The translations under genes were made by a program, and so were the position numbers. From assembly GCF_947179515.1 (NCBI RefSeq), contig NC_067487.1:37958266-38022265 (forward strand): 64,000 nt of DNA. Direction: 5' to 3'. This document shows positions 11,701-22,833 of this stretch, in pieces. The notes under the pieces were generated by a model. That model saw only the letters and a program-made list of their open reading frames with translations, was not told the origin of the DNA and did no database searches. The stretch comes from Apodemus sylvaticus (taxonomy: Eukaryota > Chordata > Mammalia > Rodentia > Muridae). Position 1 is the first letter of the stretch. The number at the start of each line of letters is the position of its first letter.

Positions 11701-12535
11701 AACACCAATAGCGTATGCTCTAAGAGCAAGAATTGACAAATGGGACCTCATAAAATTACAAAGTTTCTGTAAGGCAAAGGACACCATCAAGAGGACAAAT
11801 CGGCAACCAACAAATTGGGAAAAGATCTTCACCAATCCTACATCAGATAGAGGGCTAATATCCAATATATATAAAGAACTCAAGAAGTTAGACTCCAGAA
11901 AACCAAACAACCCTATTAAAAAATGGGGTACAGAGTTAAACAAAGAATTCTCACCTGAAGAACTTCGGATGGCGGAGAAGCATCTTAAAAAATGCTCAAC
12001 TTCATTAGTCATTAGGGAAATGCAAATCAAAACAACCCTAAGATTTCATCTTACACCAGTCAGAATGGCTAAGATTAAAAATTCAGGAGACAGCAGGTGT
12101 TGGAGAGGGTGTGGAGAAAGAGGAACACTCCTCCACTGCTGGTGGGGTTGCAAATTGGTACAACCACTCTGGAAATCAGTCTGGCGGTTCCTCCGAAAAC
12201 TGGGCACCTTACTTCCAGAAGATCCTGCTATACCACTCCTGGGCATATACCCAGAAGACTCCCCACCATGTAATAAGGATACATGTTCTACTATGTTCAT
12301 AGCAGCCCTATTTGTAATTGCCAGATGCTGGAAAGAACCCAGGTATCCCTCAACAGAAGAGTGGATGCAAAAAATGTGGTATATCTACACAATGGAGTAC
12401 TATTCAGCCATTAGAAACAATGAATTCATGAAATTCTTAGGCAAATGGATGGAGCTAGAGAATATCATACTAAGTGAGGTAACCCAGACTCAAAAGGTGA
12501 ATCATGGTATGCACTCACTAATAAGTGGATATTAA
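8711..12535 (+). CDS. L1 ORF2 protein (endonuclease-reverse transcriptase)
   Basis: 1274-residue ORF2p, which nicks target DNA and primes reverse transcription of L1 RNA at the nick. The APE-type endonuclease spans residues 1-239. Its catalytic and binding residues are present: N14, E43, D145 and N147 (VGDFNT), D205, D229 and H230 (SDH). The Z/finger region has STGPDGFSAEFYQ near 470. The reverse transcriptase has D600 (SLDAEKAFDK), GTRQGCPLSPYLFN and FADD with D702/D703. The C-terminal cysteine motif CX3CX7HX4C starts near residue 1130. The length is close to human (1275) and mouse (about 1281). The in-frame stop at 8693 leaves only a few codons before this ATG, so no longer N-terminal extension is possible. 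Translation probably depends on reinitiation or termination near ORF1. No disabling change is visible, but activity is not proven. Confidence 0.97.
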   Translation: MIGSNNHYSLISLNINGLNAPIKRHRLTEWIRKQDPTFCCLQETHLRVKDKHYLRVKGWKTILQANGLRKQAGVAILISDKIDFQPKVIKRDPEGHFLLVKGKIQKEELTILNIYAPNVRAPSFVKETLLKLKAHIATNTIIVGDFNTALSSMDRSGKQKLNRDTMKLIEALDQLDLTDIYRTFYPKTKEYTFFSAPHGTFSKIDHIIGHKTDLNKYKKIELIPCLLSDHYGVKVVFNSNRNNRKPTYTWKLNNTLLNDTLVKEEIKKEIKDFLEHNENENTTYPNLWDTMKAVLRGKLIALSASKKKMERAYITSLMTHLKALEQKEAISPRRSRRQEIIKLRAEINQVETKRTIQKINNTRSWFFEKINKIDKPLARMTKGHRESIQINKLRNEKGDITTETEEIQKIIRSYYKSLYSTQLENLEEMDNFLDRYQIPKLNQDQLDHLNSPIMPKEIEGVIESLPTKKSTGPDGFSAEFYQTFKEELTPILFKLFHKIETEGTLPNSFYEATITLIPKPHKDPTKKENFRPISLMNIDAKILNKILANRIQEHIKTIIHHDQVGFIPGMQGWFNIRKSINTIHYINKLKEQNHMVISLDAEKAFDKIQHPFMLKVLERTGIQGPYLNIVKAIYSKPVASIKLNGEKLEAIPLKSGTRQGCPLSPYLFNIVLEVLARAIRQHKEVKGIQIGKEEVKLSLFADDMIVYLSDPKNSTRELLQLINNFSKVAGYKVNSSKSVAFLYSKDKQAEKEIREMTPFTIATNSIKYLGVTLTKHAKDLYDKNFKTLKKEMEEDLKKWENLPCSWIGRINIVKMAILPKALYRFNAIPIKIPTQFFTELERAIIKFIWNNKKPRIAKTILSNKRKSGGISIPDLKQYYRAIVLKTAWYWYSDRQEDQWNRIEDPEMNPHTYGHLILDKEAENIQWKKDSLFNKWCWFNWRSACRRMRIDPSLSPCTKLKSKWIKDLHIKPDTLKLIEKKLGKTLEDIGTGRKFLNRTPIAYALRARIDKWDLIKLQSFCKAKDTIKRTNRQPTNWEKIFTNPTSDRGLISNIYKELKKLDSRKPNNPIKKWGTELNKEFSPEELRMAEKHLKKCSTSLVIREMQIKTTLRFHLTPVRMAKIKNSGDSRCWRGCGERGTLLHCWWGCKLVQPLWKSVWRFLRKLGTLLPEDPAIPLLGIYPEDSPPCNKDTCSTMFIAALFVIARCWKEPRYPSTEEWMQKMWYIYTMEYYSAIRNNEFMKFLGKWMELENIILSEVTQTQKVNHGMHSLISGY

Positions 12536-12758
12536 CCTAGAAAACTGGAATACCCAAAACATAATCCACACATCAAATGAGGTATAAGAAGAAAGGAGGA
12601 GTGGCCCCTGGTTCTGGAAAGACTCAGTGAAACAGTATTCAGCAAAACCAGAACGGGGAAGTGGGAAGGGGTGGGTGGGAGGACAGGGGAAGAGAAGGGG
12701 GCTTGCGGGACTTTCGGGGAGTGGGGGGGCTAGAAAAGGGGAAATCATTTGAAATGTA
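12536..12758 (+). other. L1 3' UTR with G-rich tract
   Basis: A short 3' UTR. Bases of about 12652-12729 contain many G-runs (GGGG, GGG repeatedly), a conserved habit of L1 3' UTRs thought to form quadruplexes. It matches the minus-strand copy at 58769-59254 almost word for word. Confidence 0.9.
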
Positions 12759-12778
12759 AATAAATTATATCGAATAAA
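12759..12778 (+). terminator. L1 polyadenylation signals
   Basis: AATAAA occurs at 12759-12764 and again at 12773-12778, followed directly by the A tail to 12810, which has a single G interruption. The second signal merges into the tail. Confidence 0.85.
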
Positions 12779-12810
12779 AAAAAAAAAAGAAAAAAAAAAA
12801 AAAAAAAAAA

Positions 12811-12824
12811 GAAGAGGCTGTAAG
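12811..12824 (+). repeat. 3' target-site duplication of full-length L1
   Basis: 'gaagaggctgtaag' is identical to 6144-6157. The URR1-like sequence resumes immediately afterwards. Confidence 0.92.
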
Positions 12825-12939
12825 CAAACCTGTAAGGCATTTTCTTAATAAATGATTGATAAGGGGAGAGCCCAAACCATTTCGTTTAGTGCCACTCCAG
12901 ACTAGTAGTCCTAGGTTCTATTAAAAAGCAGACTGAGCC

Positions 12940-13105
12940 TGTAGAGTCTTGATTGCCAGGGTGGGAGGATACCCAGGGTGGGGCTCTCCATCCTCTGGGA
13001 GGAGAAGGGGAGGGAAGACAGAGGAAGGACTTGTGATGCAGGGACCAGAGGAGCAGGACAGGGATCCAGATTTAAAGTGAACAAATAAATTAGTTAATGG
13101 GGGAA
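12940..13105 (+). mobile_element. Lx-like L1 3' end fragment
   Basis: About 165 bases of old L1 3' UTR: 'ggatacccagggtgg', purine-rich sequence, then a tail like 'gtgaacaaataaattagtt'. It interrupts the URR1-like element. Imperfect flanking copies ('aaagcagactgagc' and 'aaagctgtgctgagc') look like a decayed target duplication. Confidence 0.6.
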
Positions 13106-13583
13106 AAGCTGTGCTGAGCAAACCAGTAATCAGCATTCCTCCATGTCTCCTGCATTAACCCTTACCTCCAGGTGCATGCCCTCACTGCTTTCAATGATGA
13201 ACTGTTATATGGAACTGTGAATAAAATAAACCCTTTCCTCCCCAAGCTGCTTTTGGTCATGGGGTTTCATCACAGCAATAGTAACCCTAATTAAGACAGA
13301 CACCAAGTCAGTAGTCCACAGCACATGAGACCACTAAAAAGCCCCATGCCTTGATACGTGTTGACTCACTTCTGTACTTGTATGTGAACTTCAGGGATCC
13401 AGCTGAGGTTTTGAGGCTTGTGTGGCAAACACCATTACCCAATGTTGTTTCTCTCAGACCCCACATAGCTCACCTCATTCACCATTTAATACAGTTTAAA
13501 GGACTATAAGCTTTTATTGAACACTACTGCTTATTTGGATACCCTATTATGATTGCACAAGCTTGGCAGGGCAGGGGTGAATA

Positions 13584-14283
13584 GTAATGTGTTGTGGGAA
13601 ATACTAAAAAGGAACTGGCTAATCCCCCTGGCTTATGCCAGCAACTCTGCCCCAGCTCCCTGGCCTGCAATGCACTGGTGGGCAATGGCCGACCTGTTTT
13701 TAATCTTGTGAAGACTTTGCCTCAGTGTTCCAAAATCTCTCCACCCAGCTCACTAAGTTCCCACTGGCAGGTTGCTACCATGACAGCACCATGCTTCAAA
13801 CCCCCCACGGCCTTTATGGTGCCTTCAGGCAAACCCACACTTTGCTACTGTACCTTCTCTCTTGAACCCGAATGAGCTGCCACACGAAAGAAAATGCAAC
13901 ACAAACTTAGTTCAGAAACAACAGTAATTCAATAGCTGGGCACAACAACTAAAATCCTAACCGTGTAAGCCTTATTAAATCTAAATCCTCTGGTGGCGAG
14001 TCCTGATGGATCTGCAATTGAAATCGGGAGACACTTGTAGCTGCATCTTGTCCTCATGCTATCGCTGTCCAAAAAGACTTAACTCCCTCGTGCTTCCTCG
14101 CTTGCTCTGTTCAACCTGGAAGTCGCACCTGTTGGCACAGTGATTGGCTCCTTTATTTATTAGTGGATTGGCTCACAAGAAGCCACCTGAGTACATGACT
14201 CACTCCTTGTCTGTATCCCCTCCCAGGAGAACAGAATTAGCATCAAAATACAAACAACACCAGGTCCATTCACAGCAGTAATG
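13584..14283 (-). mobile_element. Solo LTR of an ERVK-type retrovirus-like element
   Basis: The LTR body is 13590-14277 (688 bases), beginning TG and ending CA. It is flanked by the 6-base direct repeat 'gtaatg' at 13584-13589 and 14278-14283. Six-base duplications are typical of ERVK integrations. On the minus strand there is an AATAAA-rich stretch (complement of 'ctttatttatta', near 14151), so the element probably runs on the minus strand. No internal gag or pol sequence is present, so this is a recombined solo LTR. I cannot name the family with confidence. Confidence 0.7.
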
Positions 14284-15324
14284 ACATCTTGCTGTAAAAC
14301 CACTCATTCCACAATTTGAAGCTACTTGTTTCGACGATGGTTGACTGGCTCTTCTTGGTCTTTGCTTTGTCCCCATCCTTATCTTGATCCGATGATGTTC
14401 ACACTAGCATCATTCTAAAAAGATTATATGGACCAAATAGGTGTTGCAGAATAATTAAAACTAATGTAGAAACTGCAGGTCACACCTGGATGTTGTTAAT
14501 CTTGGCACTGTGGAACTCTAATCACTCCCACTGACTTGAGGGCCAGGTAAAGGTAAAGGACTTACCCATGGAGGTACGACTGCCTGCTCAAACAGAGCAT
14601 CTTTATTGTAGCTGCGGTTATATACTCTGAACCTCCTTTTTTATTCTCTAAAGAACAAGTGCTGAAATCTTTATCCAAAAAAAAAAATCTCTTTCATTGT
14701 TTATGAGGACCACATTTGCCAGGTACTTCAAAATCTCAGATATAAACCTTTGTGCCCGTTCCCATCCTAAGAGCATGACCCAGATCAATACTTAATTCAT
14801 ATAAAAATATATAACCTGGGATGCAGAAATGAGAGAGCTGGATGTAATTTGAGTACCCCATTAGCACAAGGGCAAGTTCTGCTGGTCCTCTCAGATATAC
14901 AATTGCAATAGGTTGATTTAGACGACATTCTGCCAAAGGCAAAGAACACATTAGACGGCATTTGATGAAATTTCTAGCCTTATAAATCTGATTGTTGGTT
15001 TCATGCCCCTAAGAGGTGTGAATTTAAAAGGAAGTAGTTAGATCAGTAAAATGGTTTTTTTTTTTTCTGGAAAGCATAGTTTTAAGGCTGAGACATCACT
15101 TTGTTAATGGTCATGCTTTTTCCATCAAGATGGATAATTGTGATTGAGGAGCTAGAGGAAAATATTTAGCCAGTTTCTGCTAAAGTTTATATAAAAGTGT
15201 TCCTTACAGTTTTCTTGAAGTAATAATAATCTCACATGCAGAATTGCCCACTATTGTCTACCTAGTAGGTTATGCTAAGCACTGTTTTCTACATATGATG
15301 AGGTGTTGAAAACAAAAGTTCAAG
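14284..15324. other. Unique sequence, nothing recognised
   Basis: No supported gene. It contains short A and T homopolymers near 14680 and 15060. A possible old repeat at 14440-14650 could not be identified. Confidence 0.5.
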
Positions 15325-15487
15325 CTTGGAGTGGTAGCACACACCTTAATCCCTGGCACTCACCTTAAGCCCCAGAACTTTAGAGGCAGATGCAAGGGGA
15401 GCTCTGTGAATTTTGAGATCTGCCAGGTTTATATATCAAGTTTCACGTCAGCCAGGGATACAGTGAGATCCTACCTTTAGAAATAAT
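15325..15487 (+). mobile_element. Diverged B1 SINE
   Basis: B1 landmarks can be read despite heavy divergence: 'ggagtggtagcacacacctt', 'ccccagaactttagaggcaga', 'ccagggatacagtgagatcc'. There is no clear A tail or target duplication, so it is old. Confidence 0.75.
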
Positions 15488-18400
15488 TAACCCAAGAAGG
15501 AAGAACAAAGAATACTGAAAATATATTAGTCACCAACTTAAAATGACTGCATGTGTCACACACTGAGCTTGTGCCAATTGATCTGTCTTCCCTAAGATAT
15601 CATGGGCAGAGCTTTTGATCAGTCACTGCTGGAACATGTAGCAAGCAAAGACCCAGGCATTACAAAGTGTTCCATGGTCTAAAGTCTCTTAGACAAGGAT
15701 CTCTCAGAGGATTCCACAAGTATATTAACTTTGATGTTGAGCTGTCATAGAATTGATCTCAAGTCTATGCCATTCATAAAGTCAGAATGAAATGAGAATG
15801 ATTCAATCCATTGAGTAAAACTTCATTCTGAGTCCCATTCAGTGTTTTCTGACTTCTAATCAAGTTCACATGCCAACGGCATTTCTTTGGCTCTTATGCT
15901 GAAAGGAAATTGCTGTATGTTCCTGAATTCCCATTATTAATAGCTGAGTCACACCTGAATAGCTGAACACAGTAAAGATTTGATTAATCCATTAACGTCG
16001 CATTACCCTTAGTGTAGCCAGAGTCAGCAGATATTTGAAAGGGAGTTCTTTTACCCCTAGGGACTAATAATGTATTATAAAGTATAAATTAATGCCAAAC
16101 TTTCAGAGCTGAGTATTCAGCCTTGATGAAACTTGCTTTGTAGTGAAAAAGAAAAATGTATCTTTACTGGTTTGCCTGTTCCATGATCCATCATTGCCAA
16201 TTGATAAGGAAATTCTCCATTTTCTGATTCAACAAGCATTCTGATTCTAGGTGATTAATCAATAGCAACAAAAAAGGAAATTCAGTATTAAACATGTGTT
16301 GTAGGTAATAATCCCCTTGACTCTTCTCATCTCTTCATTCATCATCATAATTTTGGGAAGAGATATGATGAACACTAGTTTACAATTAGAGATAGGTAGT
16401 CTGTGTGTACTAAGTGATAAAGATAGTTGTAATTCCAGGGTCTCCGTTCTCCAGTGGAAGAAGCTGCCTTTAATACATCATACAGTATGTTGTTTCTTTT
16501 CATGCCAACAGCCATAAAGGTGACCCCAAGATGATCCCTTTACCAGGGGCAAAATACACAATGGGGGAAGGGGCTTAAGAGCTCATCAGCCTGATTTTGA
16601 ATAAAGTGCCTGTAACTAGATGCATTACCTTGAGCAATATTCCTTAATCTATTTGTGGATCAATTTCCTCATATATTAAAGAGGATACTATCTTCAAAGA
16701 GTAATTGAAATTAGGAAAGAACACTGTGTAAGCATCTAGCATCATAGCTAATGATTAATAAATTTTAGTTTGCATTCTTCCTTTTAAAAAAGCAATTAGT
16801 TCAATAAATATATTTTCCTAAAAACATGTTATGTTGGTTATGAAGCAAATGGAGGATGTAAAAAAGGAAAGTATCGGGCAGGACTCCATGGTAAGCAGAA
16901 TGGAAGTGGAGTTTCATAGGTGGGACAAGAGTATAGAAGGAAATAGAATAGATGGGTATTCAAACCAAACTTCTGTTTGACAAATCTTACAAAGGTTGTT
17001 CTTGCCTTGACAAACGTACAACACTCACTAATTTGTAGGATGAAATAATATTGAGCATGTTAGAGAACTTCATGTACTAGTTCCCAATAAAATATCTATC
17101 TCTCCAAAGGCATAAGTTTGGCTCCTTGTGATGAGGGTTTCATGACTGATGAAATGTGTTCAGGGATGTTTCCATAACATCATACATTGTACTCTACCTT
17201 ACAGCTGACAAAACATAGATTCCAGAGGTCATCTAATTGATAAGTACCTTGGCGCCAAGCCATCCAATGGCAAAGACTTGTCACATCTCATGCACCTACT
17301 AACGCGGTACAATCCCTACAAAGAAGAGAATTCTTAAGCCTCCTGTGTAGTGCTTTTGTCTAAGATCCCATTGATCCAAAACAAGAAGAAAGAAATGTTT
17401 AAGTCTCCTTTTGCTCTGGATGTCATCACACATGGGTTCTTTAACTTTGCCCTTGGCCATTACACTGCTACAAGCTGCAGATAAGCACACCTGCTGGTGA
17501 CCTCACATCATCCTATATGGTCATCAGACCTAATGTCAGTGGGCTTCAAATTCATATCATCTGCTAATTGGAGAGCTGAGTTGATTTCCCATACAATTCA
17601 TCACCCAAAGTTTCCTCTGTATCAACCACTCTGACCAACTTTCTCAACCATCTTCTGTCTCCAAAATCTACTGTCTCCTTTCCATTATTATCAACAAGCA
17701 TCCTTGTTTACTGTAAAGAAGTAGAATTTCATTATTGTTAGTTGGAATCCTAGTACCATGATCATATTTAGAAATATATTTATTTAGATATAGAAGATAT
17801 TATAGATATTAAGCTTGAAAGAGGTCATATTGTTCTAAAATGCCCTTTGACTCTAACATGACAAAAGTGTCCTTAATTTTAAAAGGGAAGGTTTAGGCAC
17901 AGACACCTGCACACAGAGAGAATGTCATATGTTCACTAGAGTCATGCTCCCACAAGTCGAAAAACTACCACTATCTGGGAGAGAAGCCTGGAGTAGCTCT
18001 CTGTCTAAAGTCTGCAACAGGAAATAAGACTTCAATCTCCCTTAGTAAAATGATGAGACAATAAGTTTATGTTGTTGTGAGCCACCCAGAATGTGGCACT
18101 CTGTTACATTTCTGCAGCAGCTGCTACAGAACTTCCTTAGAAGAACCTCAACATGGAAATGTATTCAACAATCCTTATTAAGTAACTGATATTTTTCCTT
18201 CTATGCCTTAAACTGCAAAACCTGATGGTGAAAGTCATGTCTTCATGGATATCATTGTTCCCTCCATATTCTACTTTTTCTCTCCAACTTCCAAAGCCTA
18301 CACTATTGTCTGCTTCTGGGGTTTACTACCTTCTGCTTGTTACTGTCATCTACAAATCTTGGTCACCTCTCATCACTTGTTGCAAATTATTGCCTGTATC

Positions 18401-19100
18401 TTTCTTTCCACCCCTACCCCTTCCTGTCAGAACATCTAGTGACATCAACACTCTGATTACTAGATTACCTATTTCCTTGTGTCCAGGGATTATTTCCTCC
18501 TTTTCAATCCAGTCTCCTAGTTTAGATAATGATTTTATTATCACGATCAATGGCATTGCTTTCAACAGCTGAGCTTAATATTTCTTACTCTGAACTCCAG
18601 GCTCTGTCTTCGGAGTTCATTCTTCTTTTACATCCATATCTGTGACATTCTCTACTTCCAATTGTACAGACTTCTAACCCACCAAAAATCAGGAGATACC
18701 CTTCTCTTCTTGGTCAACTTTTCTCTTTGCTTCTTTACTTAGCCAGTTCAAATTATATTGACCTGTAATCAGAATGACTGTCTTGAACACACCCTTCATG
18801 CTCAACATATACTCAGCACACTTATTTGACAAACATCTAGAACTAGTAATACCTTACAATATACCTATTTTAGGTTTCTGAAAAACTAAATTTGCCAAAA
18901 TAATATGCATAACTACATGATTACACTTATGACTTCCTTTAAAGTGATGATTGACACATTTCCTTTACGAAATGCCTTCACTACAGACCATTGAGTCTCA
19001 CTGACATTACATATTTTCTTTCCTCAGAAAGTCAAACTTTGAAAGTCTCACTTTTTATTCTTTTTCCTGTTTAATTTCTAATTATCATACCAAGAACGTT
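15488..19100. other. Unique sequence, nothing recognised
   Basis: About 3.6 kb of AT-rich sequence without a recognised repeat, RNA gene or plausible coding exon. Chance frames of up to 115 codons near 18225-18572 show no domain. Confidence 0.5.
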
Positions 19101-19520
19101 GATGTAATGACCAAGCCAGCTCAGTCAGTCAACAGGATCTGGAGAGAGGGAGTGAAGATTGAAAAAAGAAAAGACAGCATTATAGCATAACTCCAGCCAG
19201 TGCTAAAGCTAAAGCTGAAGTTGGTTTTATTTTTCTCCAGTCAGTTTTTATACCATTCTCAATACATGCAAAGAATAGGGTCAGTTCTAAATTAAAGACA
19301 AAGTAGTCAGGAACAAACAAAGCATAGACAAAGCAAGCTAGGGAAAATGAAGCAATAAACAAAGTCCTATGGTCCCTGTGTCTAGGGGTTTATCAGGATG
19401 ACCAAGATAAAAGGAATACCATACATACCTCAGCTTTATTTACATTGAGTCTACTTCCTTGTTCTAGCCCAATGTTAAATTCCTGTCAATTTTCTAGAAG
19501 CAGCTCCAAAAGCTCTTCAT
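19101..19520. mobile_element. Possible diverged LTR fragment
   Basis: The stretch 'ggtccctgtgtctaggggtt' followed by 'tcaggatgaccaag' and 'tttatttacattgag' resembles a rodent LTR as I remember it. Boundaries, orientation and class are uncertain. Confidence 0.3.
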
Positions 19521-22500
19521 AATCTAACTTCCGTTCTATAGTATGGAATCTTCTTAACTTGCCCATTTCAGTTGATATTGCCTTCTCCCTATCTCAAGCA
19601 CATACTTATCAGTTATGTCTAGAGGAGCTTTGGGGAGATTCATTCCACTGTTCTTAAGGTCTACTCTTCTAAGCTCCCTCTTACTTTTAAGTTTAGACCC
19701 CAAATTCCATCATTTAAATCACTTCTTCCATACATCCCCAGCTACCTGCTTTCCTTGGAGTGATAGAAAAATGCCCAACTTCTTTAATCCAACTCTAGTT
19801 ATATACTCTAGTTATAACTCTGATTATATGTCTATAACTGAGCAGCTGGGTGAGGCTGAAGGTAAATCAATAACTTTTGTGACTGTTCTTTCAAATATAA
19901 ACTTAACCCGCAAAAGGGCAAGTACTGCCTAGTAATAGTGAACATTCCTCTGATGTTCTCTTCAGACACTTTTTTTCTTTTTCTTGTTTTCAAATATATT
20001 TTTATCCTTAGCCGATACATAATATAATTATATACCCTTATTAAATATACCATATTTCAAACTGTGTACAGTGTGTAAAATGATCTGATGAAGGTAATTG
20101 GAAAACCCTTCAACTTAAACAGTTATCAGTTCTTTGTATTAGAAAATTTAAAACATTTTCTAGTAGCAATTACAATATATGTATAGTTAATTTCTATCGC
20201 ACATAATTAGCCATTGTGCTATAGAACACAGGAAGATATTCCTCCTATACAATTATACTACTGTTAACCTTCCTACCATGATCCCTCCATTGCCACATTC
20301 CCTAAACAACTGCTAACCACTATTTTATTATCCACTTCTGAAGGCAAATGCTTTAGCTGCTACATATAAGGATATTCAGGTTTTTTTCAAATGTTCCTTT
20401 TATGCCTTTTCTGCTTCTATGCAACCTCCAAACTAGGATCCATACTTGCTCAAAATTGAAAATTTTGCTTCTTGGGTTTTTTTTTTTTTGGTATAAAATC
20501 AAAGTATTTTATAGAAGTATATATTCCTGTATCTTCCACATACCAAATTTACCTCTACATATACCTGTGCCCACACCCTCCACTTTCCCTCTTATGCCTT
20601 GAATAAACTGGCTTACTTCTATTAAGCACCCGCCCTTTTCTTAATATCTGGATTTTACTCTATTCCATCCATTTAAAGATTTTGGTCCTGCAGGCATCTC
20701 CTCTTTTTATTACAACATCATATTTGATCATCACGAAGCTAAACTATAGTTCCTTCCACTTTAAAAAATACCCTTCTTGACTTCACCATTTTCCAGCACC
20801 TAGCACTATTCTCATTAGTAGCACAATCCCTGTAGATAAAAATGTGGAAGATTCATCTGGGTCTTCTTAACCTCTCCTGTAGGATACTCATGACACATTG
20901 TTACATGCCCGCGCCCCTCGAACACTCAGCATAAACATTCATGGTCTTCAGGGAACACCATCTTCTCTTAGCTCCCAGTACACCATGCTTCATTGCCTGT
21001 CCCAGGGTTCATGGGACAGACAATGAAGCATGGTGTACTGGGTTACCTTCATGGGTTTCCTTTTCCCTTCTACTTTGTAGAATGCCTCTTCCATTCTGAA
21101 TTGGAACCAAGTGACAGTTACCATAGCTTTCTTACCTAAAATAACACCCACTTCCGTGAACTCTCATCTTGTCCCATACCTTAATTCTTCCTCTACAATA
21201 ACGATCCCTTGTTCACCAGCCTAGACCTAGCATTTAAACACAAGAAGTTTTGTTATATCACCCATGGAGCATGTGTTTGTATCCTCAAAAATGTCTCCTC
21301 CCTCCCTCCTTCCCAGGTAAATGTGCCGCCTAGCAATGAGTACTCCACTACAAACCCATTTATCAACTGAATCATCATAAGGTTGTCGTTGCCATGTTTA
21401 CGTTTTTCTGGACTTCCTACATTCAATCTGTTGGCCAGGCTATTTTGTAGGATGATCTCAACTCACAAGCATAGAGTGGATCGGTTCATGAAGAAAACAA
21501 ATAAGTGTATACAACTGCATTGGTCTGGAAAGTAATGATGAGAAATTGTTTCATAGGGGTCAAAGGCAGAAGCACAGTGTTCATTCTTAACATGTCTTTG
21601 TAATCTCTCATGAGGAAATGAAACTTGCGATAAAGTCAGATGCTAAAATTTATAGCAAGAGTCCTCACTTCTCAGATTTGATCACTTCCCCTTAAATTAC
21701 TGGCACAGTCTGCTTAATGGTGCTATTTTGAGATATCTGATTTCTCTTCTGTTAATCGTTTTAAATTAGTTCAAGTTAGCATGTTGCACTTTTAAATCAT
21801 TGCTCTCTGAAGATAACAAACACCTAAACTTCTGTAATATATTGGTTACCAGCCACTGACTTTGTAACTAATTACTGGTGTGTAAATCTAAAGGCATGGG
21901 AAAAAGTGAATTGAACTAACTTTGAATGTAAAAGAGAGCAAGAACTTTGCTCTGTTGAAGCTGAAAGAGAATAAACTGTTCCTGGCAACAGTCTCCAAGA
22001 AAAGGATAAATAAGAAATAAGTTAGGATGTTTTTCAACTTATTGTTTTGATCCAATGTTTTATATTTGTTTTTCAAGCCCAAATTAAATTTAAAACATAA
22101 ACAAGTAATGTTTTTAGGAATAGGAAACATTAATTCACTTTCTTTCTGGTACACAAGGAGCATTAGGCCTATAAAAAATGCCTTGGATCATTGCTTTTTC
22201 AATAAAACACTAAAAACTTGAGCCAGGCTTGACTCACATTCTCATTAGCATCCTGGGTTTATTGACCACTGTCCACATTCTTTTTAAGCTCTTTTGAATC
22301 CAGAGAGTATTTACCAGATGGTAAATGTTCAAATCAGTCATTCTAATAAAATTTCGCCTAAGGCCCAACCCCACACACTGTGAGTCTATCATGAGACAGT
22401 TAAACCTTACAAGGCCACCCCCAAAGATTCCCCCAGTGGTCATGAGAGCAGCAAAGAGGGCATAAAGCATAGCCTATCTACCCCCAAAAAATATCTTCTT

Positions 22501-22830
22501 TCTAAAACCCTCTCATCTAAGAATTAAAACCCCATCGTTTCTGTTTCTTTCTCCATTTGCAATATGATAAAACTAATAAAAATTTGAAGATAAATGATGC
22601 TGAAAGAATCAAGTGTCTTATAAAGGATCAGAAGCTGTCAACACAAGTTGAAAACTGCAGAGAAGGCAGGACCCTTGTGTCCATTAAAGTCATGACTGAG
22701 TTTGTAACAGGATTCAGAAGGAGGAAATTTCTGATGATTAATGGACGCTGGGGAAAACTACTAAGAAACCCTTGTGAGTCCACTGAACAGGGAACAGACT
22801 GGTTAAGAACTTGAGTTTGGAGAATGAAAT
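19521..22830. other. Unique sequence containing one large hairpin
   Basis: Mostly AT-rich unique sequence with no recognised gene. The inverted repeat at 20974-21042 is annotated separately. Confidence 0.5.
20974..21042. repeat. Near-perfect inverted repeat, 30-bp stem and 9-base loop
   Basis: The left arm at 20974-21003 begins 'cccagtacaccatgcttcat'. The right arm at 21013-21042 is its reverse complement at 29 of 30 positions. The loop is 21004-21012. On the minus strand the one mismatch becomes a G:U wobble, so a minus-strand transcript would pair along the whole stem. Pairing stops abruptly at both outer ends. No SINE or transposon termini are seen. Confidence 0.95.
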
Positions 22831-22833
22831 ATT

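Larger units (their letters stand above)
6158..12810 (+). mobile_element. Full-length LINE-1 with both ORFs open
   Basis: A complete non-LTR retrotransposon of about 6.65 kb. Its parts are a 5' UTR (6158-7379), ORF1 (7380-8651), a 59-base spacer (8652-8710), ORF2 (8711-12535), a 3' UTR (12536 to about 12778) and an A tail with one internal G (to 12810). It is flanked by matching 14-16 base target-site duplications. The short G-rich 3' UTR is essentially the one at 58769-59254 and resembles mouse F-related L1 families; it lacks the longer 3' UTR I associate with other mouse L1s. Both frames are uninterrupted and the duplication is undecayed, which implies a recent insertion. The subfamily is uncertain because the ORF1 N-terminus and the first 320 bases are not those of the A/Tf families I know. 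Confidence 0.96.
5888..13312 (+). mobile_element. URR1-like DNA transposon split by three retroposons
   Basis: The element's sequence is spread over four pieces: 5888-5963, 6142-6157 continuing at 12825, on to about 12939, and about 13106-13312. It begins 'ttatgtcatcttgacacaaac' and ends 'tcatcacagcaatagtaa'. Removing the insertions restores a continuous consensus-like text across every junction. The insertions are an L1 3' scrap (5964-6128), a full-length L1 (6158-12810) and an Lx-like 3' scrap (about 12940-13105). URR1 is a non-autonomous hAT-Charlie relative as I recall it; that name is tentative, but the continuity can be seen directly. Confidence 0.65.

Noticed and set aside
11443..12030. 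195-codon antisense frame within L1 ORF2
   Set aside because: Mirror of the coding bias of ORF2; not an independent gene.
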